Shown: positions 33,513-35,025 of the stretch, piece by piece
Layout: each line of letters opens with the position of its first letter
How positions within the stretch are numbered: the first letter of the stretch is position 1
Assembly (NCBI GenBank): GCA_002722995.1
Contig: PBNF01000010.1
Location: forward strand, 1 to 35,025
Source: Legionellales bacterium
GTDB taxonomy: Bacteria > Pseudomonadota > Gammaproteobacteria > Comchoanobacterales > Comchoanobacteraceae
Length of the DNA stretch: 35,025 nt
Direction of reading: 5' to 3'
The notes under the pieces: generated by a model
What the model saw: only the letters and a program-made list of their open reading frames with translations
The model's database searches: none
What the model was told of the DNA's origin: nothing
Translations under genes and position numbers: made by a program

Positions 33513-34781
33513 GTGATCAAGTTTAAGTGGATTCATTCAAATCACCCGTGTTGTCTATGGGTGTTCTATTTTGGTTTTTGTTCTGGATTTCCATTATTAT
33601 TGACCAGCAGCACCTTACAAGCATGGATGGCTGATCAAGGCTATTCTTCAGTTCAAATTGGTTGGCTGAGTGCGCTAGGGTTGCCCTATGTCTTAAAGTG
33701 GTCTTGGGCGCCAATTTTAGATCGATCACGTTGGTCTCACAATAAATGGATCATTGGATTACAATATATCATGGGAATAGCCCTGTGGGTGCTATCAATT
33801 TTTAAATGTTATTCGATTGGTTGGATCGCTGCAGCAATGATTATTGCAATGGGCTCTGCTACCCAAGATTTAGCGATTGATGCTTATCGAATGGACTTGT
33901 TAACACCTGAAAATGATCGCTGGGGTGCGGCATGCCATACGCTTGGATATCGGTTGGGTATGATGATCGCTGGGGGCGGATTATTGATCATTGCGGATCA
34001 TTTAGGTTGGTCTCGAGTGTATGCTATGGTTGCTATGATTTTTTGCTTGGGTGCATGGGTAAGCGCTCAATCACCCAGGTGTCAAAAAACATCCATGGCG
34101 CTCACTGACACCTCTTCCATGTGGGTAAGGGCATGGCATCATTTAAGTGCAGTGAATCAATTGATCGGGTGGTTGTGCTTCATCCTGTTGTATCGTGTTG
34201 TAGATGCTGCGGTGGCTAATTTTGGTGCAGTATTTCTCTTAAAGCATTGTAGTTTAACGCTCACTGAAGTTGGTTTTTTGTATAAGATTCTTGGCATGAG
34301 TCTCTTGGTGTTTGGGGCTTTATTTGGAACCATTTTACTTAAATATGTTTCATTGGTGCACGCATTGCGATGGGGAGCAATACTTCAATGTTTGAGTTGT
34401 ATACCTTATATGTATTTGGCTCATTTAGATCACCCTGTGCAGAGTATGGTGGTCTTTTTTGCTGTGGGATTTGAGTGCTGTGCGGCAGGTCTTGCTGGAA
34501 CAATTTTGATGGTGTTAATGATGCGTTGGTGTCATCCAAATTACCGAGTGACACATTTTGCCTGGTTAAGTGCAATCGTAGCTTTGCCTAGAATGGTGCT
34601 TGGTCCTGTTTTAGGTTATGCCATTGACTGGATGGGATGGGAAATGATGTGGGGTATTATCAGTGTATTAGCAATGGGGGTCATGGTGTTAAGTATGGTG
34701 CTTCATTCAATCCCTAATACTCAACACGAAGCAGATGAATCAGAAGGCTTCGTGTTGAGTGAACCAAACTTATTCAAATAA
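33513..34781 (+). CDS. ampG: AmpG-family muropeptide permease
   Basis: It imports GlcNAc-anhMurNAc muropeptides for peptidoglycan recycling. The major-facilitator sequence has family marks: FCSGFPLLLTSSTLQAWM, IGWLSALGLPYVLKWSWAPILDRS, GSATQDLAIDAYRMDLL, and GYRLGMMIAGGG. About 12 hydrophobic helices fit 422 aa, near the shorter end of the family. The start is GTG 33513 with GAGGGTGAT upstream. It is 27 nt after nadC. Its 3' end overlaps a convergent gene by 12 nt. Other MFS substrates in the AmpG-like group are possible. Confidence 0.88.
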   Translation: MIKFKWIHSNHPCCLWVFYFGFCSGFPLLLTSSTLQAWMADQGYSSVQIGWLSALGLPYVLKWSWAPILDRSRWSHNKWIIGLQYIMGIALWVLSIFKCYSIGWIAAAMIIAMGSATQDLAIDAYRMDLLTPENDRWGAACHTLGYRLGMMIAGGGLLIIADHLGWSRVYAMVAMIFCLGAWVSAQSPRCQKTSMALTDTSSMWVRAWHHLSAVNQLIGWLCFILLYRVVDAAVANFGAVFLLKHCSLTLTEVGFLYKILGMSLLVFGALFGTILLKYVSLVHALRWGAILQCLSCIPYMYLAHLDHPVQSMVVFFAVGFECCAAGLAGTILMVLMMRWCHPNYRVTHFAWLSAIVALPRMVLGPVLGYAIDWMGWEMMWGIISVLAMGVMVLSMVLHSIPNTQHEADESEGFVLSEPNLFK

Positions 34782-35025
34782 TTGTTTAATCGAATCTAGC
34801 AGGGTGTTTCCTGATGAGGTGTGTACCTTATCATGAGGGGCCGCTGGGTCTGCTGCAGGTGTGGTTGCATCATGAGGGGCTACTGGGTCTGCTGCAGGTG
34901 TGGTTGTATCATGAGGGGCTGCTGGGTCTGCTGCAGGTGCGGTTGCATCATGAGGAGCTGCTGGGTCTGCTGCAGGTGCGGTTGCATCATGAGGGGCTGC
35001 TGGGTCTGCTGCAGGTGCGGTTGCA
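34770..35025 (-). CDS. C-terminal part of a 13-residue-repeat protein (5' end outside window)
   Basis: The minus-strand frame is open to the right edge and stops at TAA 34770-34772. It encodes at least five copies of a 13-residue unit, consensus ATAPAADPAAPHD, then a short non-repeat tail ending in DSIKQLFE. The repeat is Ala/Pro/Asp-rich and probably extended or disordered; no family is recognised and the N-terminal part is not visible. The stop lies inside the ampG end (12-nt tail overlap). Coding on this strand is supported by synonymous-type differences between copies (GCC/GCT, GCA/GCG) and by the clean stop. Such repeats are typical of surface or secreted spacer regions, which is inference. 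Confidence 0.7.
   Translation of the reverse strand, partial: ATAPAADPAAPHDATAPAADPAAPHDATAPAADPAAPHDTTTPAADPVAPHDATTPAADPAAPHDKVHTSSGNTLLDSIKQLFE
34830..35024 (-). repeat. 39-bp tandem repeat, at least 5 copies
   Basis: Copies begin at 34830, 34869, 34908, 34947 and 34986, an exact 39-bp period that continues to the window edge. Copies at 34908 and 34986 are identical; others differ by one to five bases. The period is a multiple of three, so copy-number changes keep the frame. This makes it a candidate variable-number locus. Confidence 0.95.

Noticed and set aside
34830..35024. Possible CRISPR array
   Set aside because: The units are contiguous 39-bp tandem copies without unique spacers, and they translate as a regular peptide.
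34833..35025. Plus-strand open frame of Cys/Trp-rich 13-residue repeats beginning ATG AGG GGC
   Set aside because: Because the period is 39 bp, several frames stay open automatically. The minus strand has a proper stop, a non-repeat tail and silent-type differences between copies, so the plus-strand frame is a shadow.

Overview
The window reads as chromosomal DNA of a moderately AT-rich gammaproteobacterium. Three gene blocks carry gammaproteobacterial synteny: yggX-mutY-asmA facing trmB; asd-(x)-fimV-truA-(x)-accD-folC-SPOR-cvpA; and holA-nadD. Ankyrin repeats, two repeat-bearing proteins without recognisable enzyme domains, a reduced FimV and several missing neighbours (no trpF/trpBA between truA and accD, no purF directly after cvpA) suggest a host-associated, partly reduced lineage, perhaps near Legionellales. 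That placement is inference, because no rRNA or marker phylogeny could be run.

Layout. 1-695: end of an ankyrin-repeat protein. 851-3001: ComEC DNA-uptake channel, convergent across a long hairpin with an unknown 745-aa protein carrying tandem duplications (3178-5415). 5694-8747: tight pabB-pabA-DAHP synthase operon; the DAHP synthase is a compact class II enzyme that appears to lack the allosteric insertion. 8748-9232: no gene seen; then tRNA-Phe(GAA). 9345-12817: asmA-mutY-yggX on the minus strand, divergent from trmB. 13638-14521: an S24-like HTH regulator whose catalytic residues look substituted, with a 41-aa small ORF just upstream. 14631-17153: panE-panB-panC, divergent from an acidic amino acid symporter that overlaps asd. 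19600-27004: unknown acidic/Gln-rich protein, mini-FimV, TruA, a TraI_2-like protein with a degraded HD site, AccD, FolC, SPOR protein and CvpA. 27098-28745: holA-nadD (minus), divergent from a Na+/Ca2+ exchanger. 29776-31559: LOG-family protein plus phospholipase D/cardiolipin synthase. 31946-34781: pssA-nadC-ampG. 34770-35025: C-terminus of a protein built of 13-residue repeats, running off the right edge.

How the genes work together. Much of the window makes cofactors and envelope: chorismate entry and aminodeoxychorismate (folate), folylpolyglutamate synthesis, pantoate and pantothenate (CoA), nadC and nadD (NAD), aspartate semialdehyde (lysine/DAP, peptidoglycan), malonyl-CoA (fatty acids), phosphatidylserine and cardiolipin (membrane), and AmpG (muropeptide recycling). 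Housekeeping genes cover tRNA modification (TrmB, TruA), DNA repair (MutY), the clamp-loader delta subunit (HolA) and iron protection (YggX). Lineage-specific genes sit at 1-695, 3178-5415, 13638-14521, 19600-20178, 21747-23030 and 34770-35025, and these hold most of what may be new.
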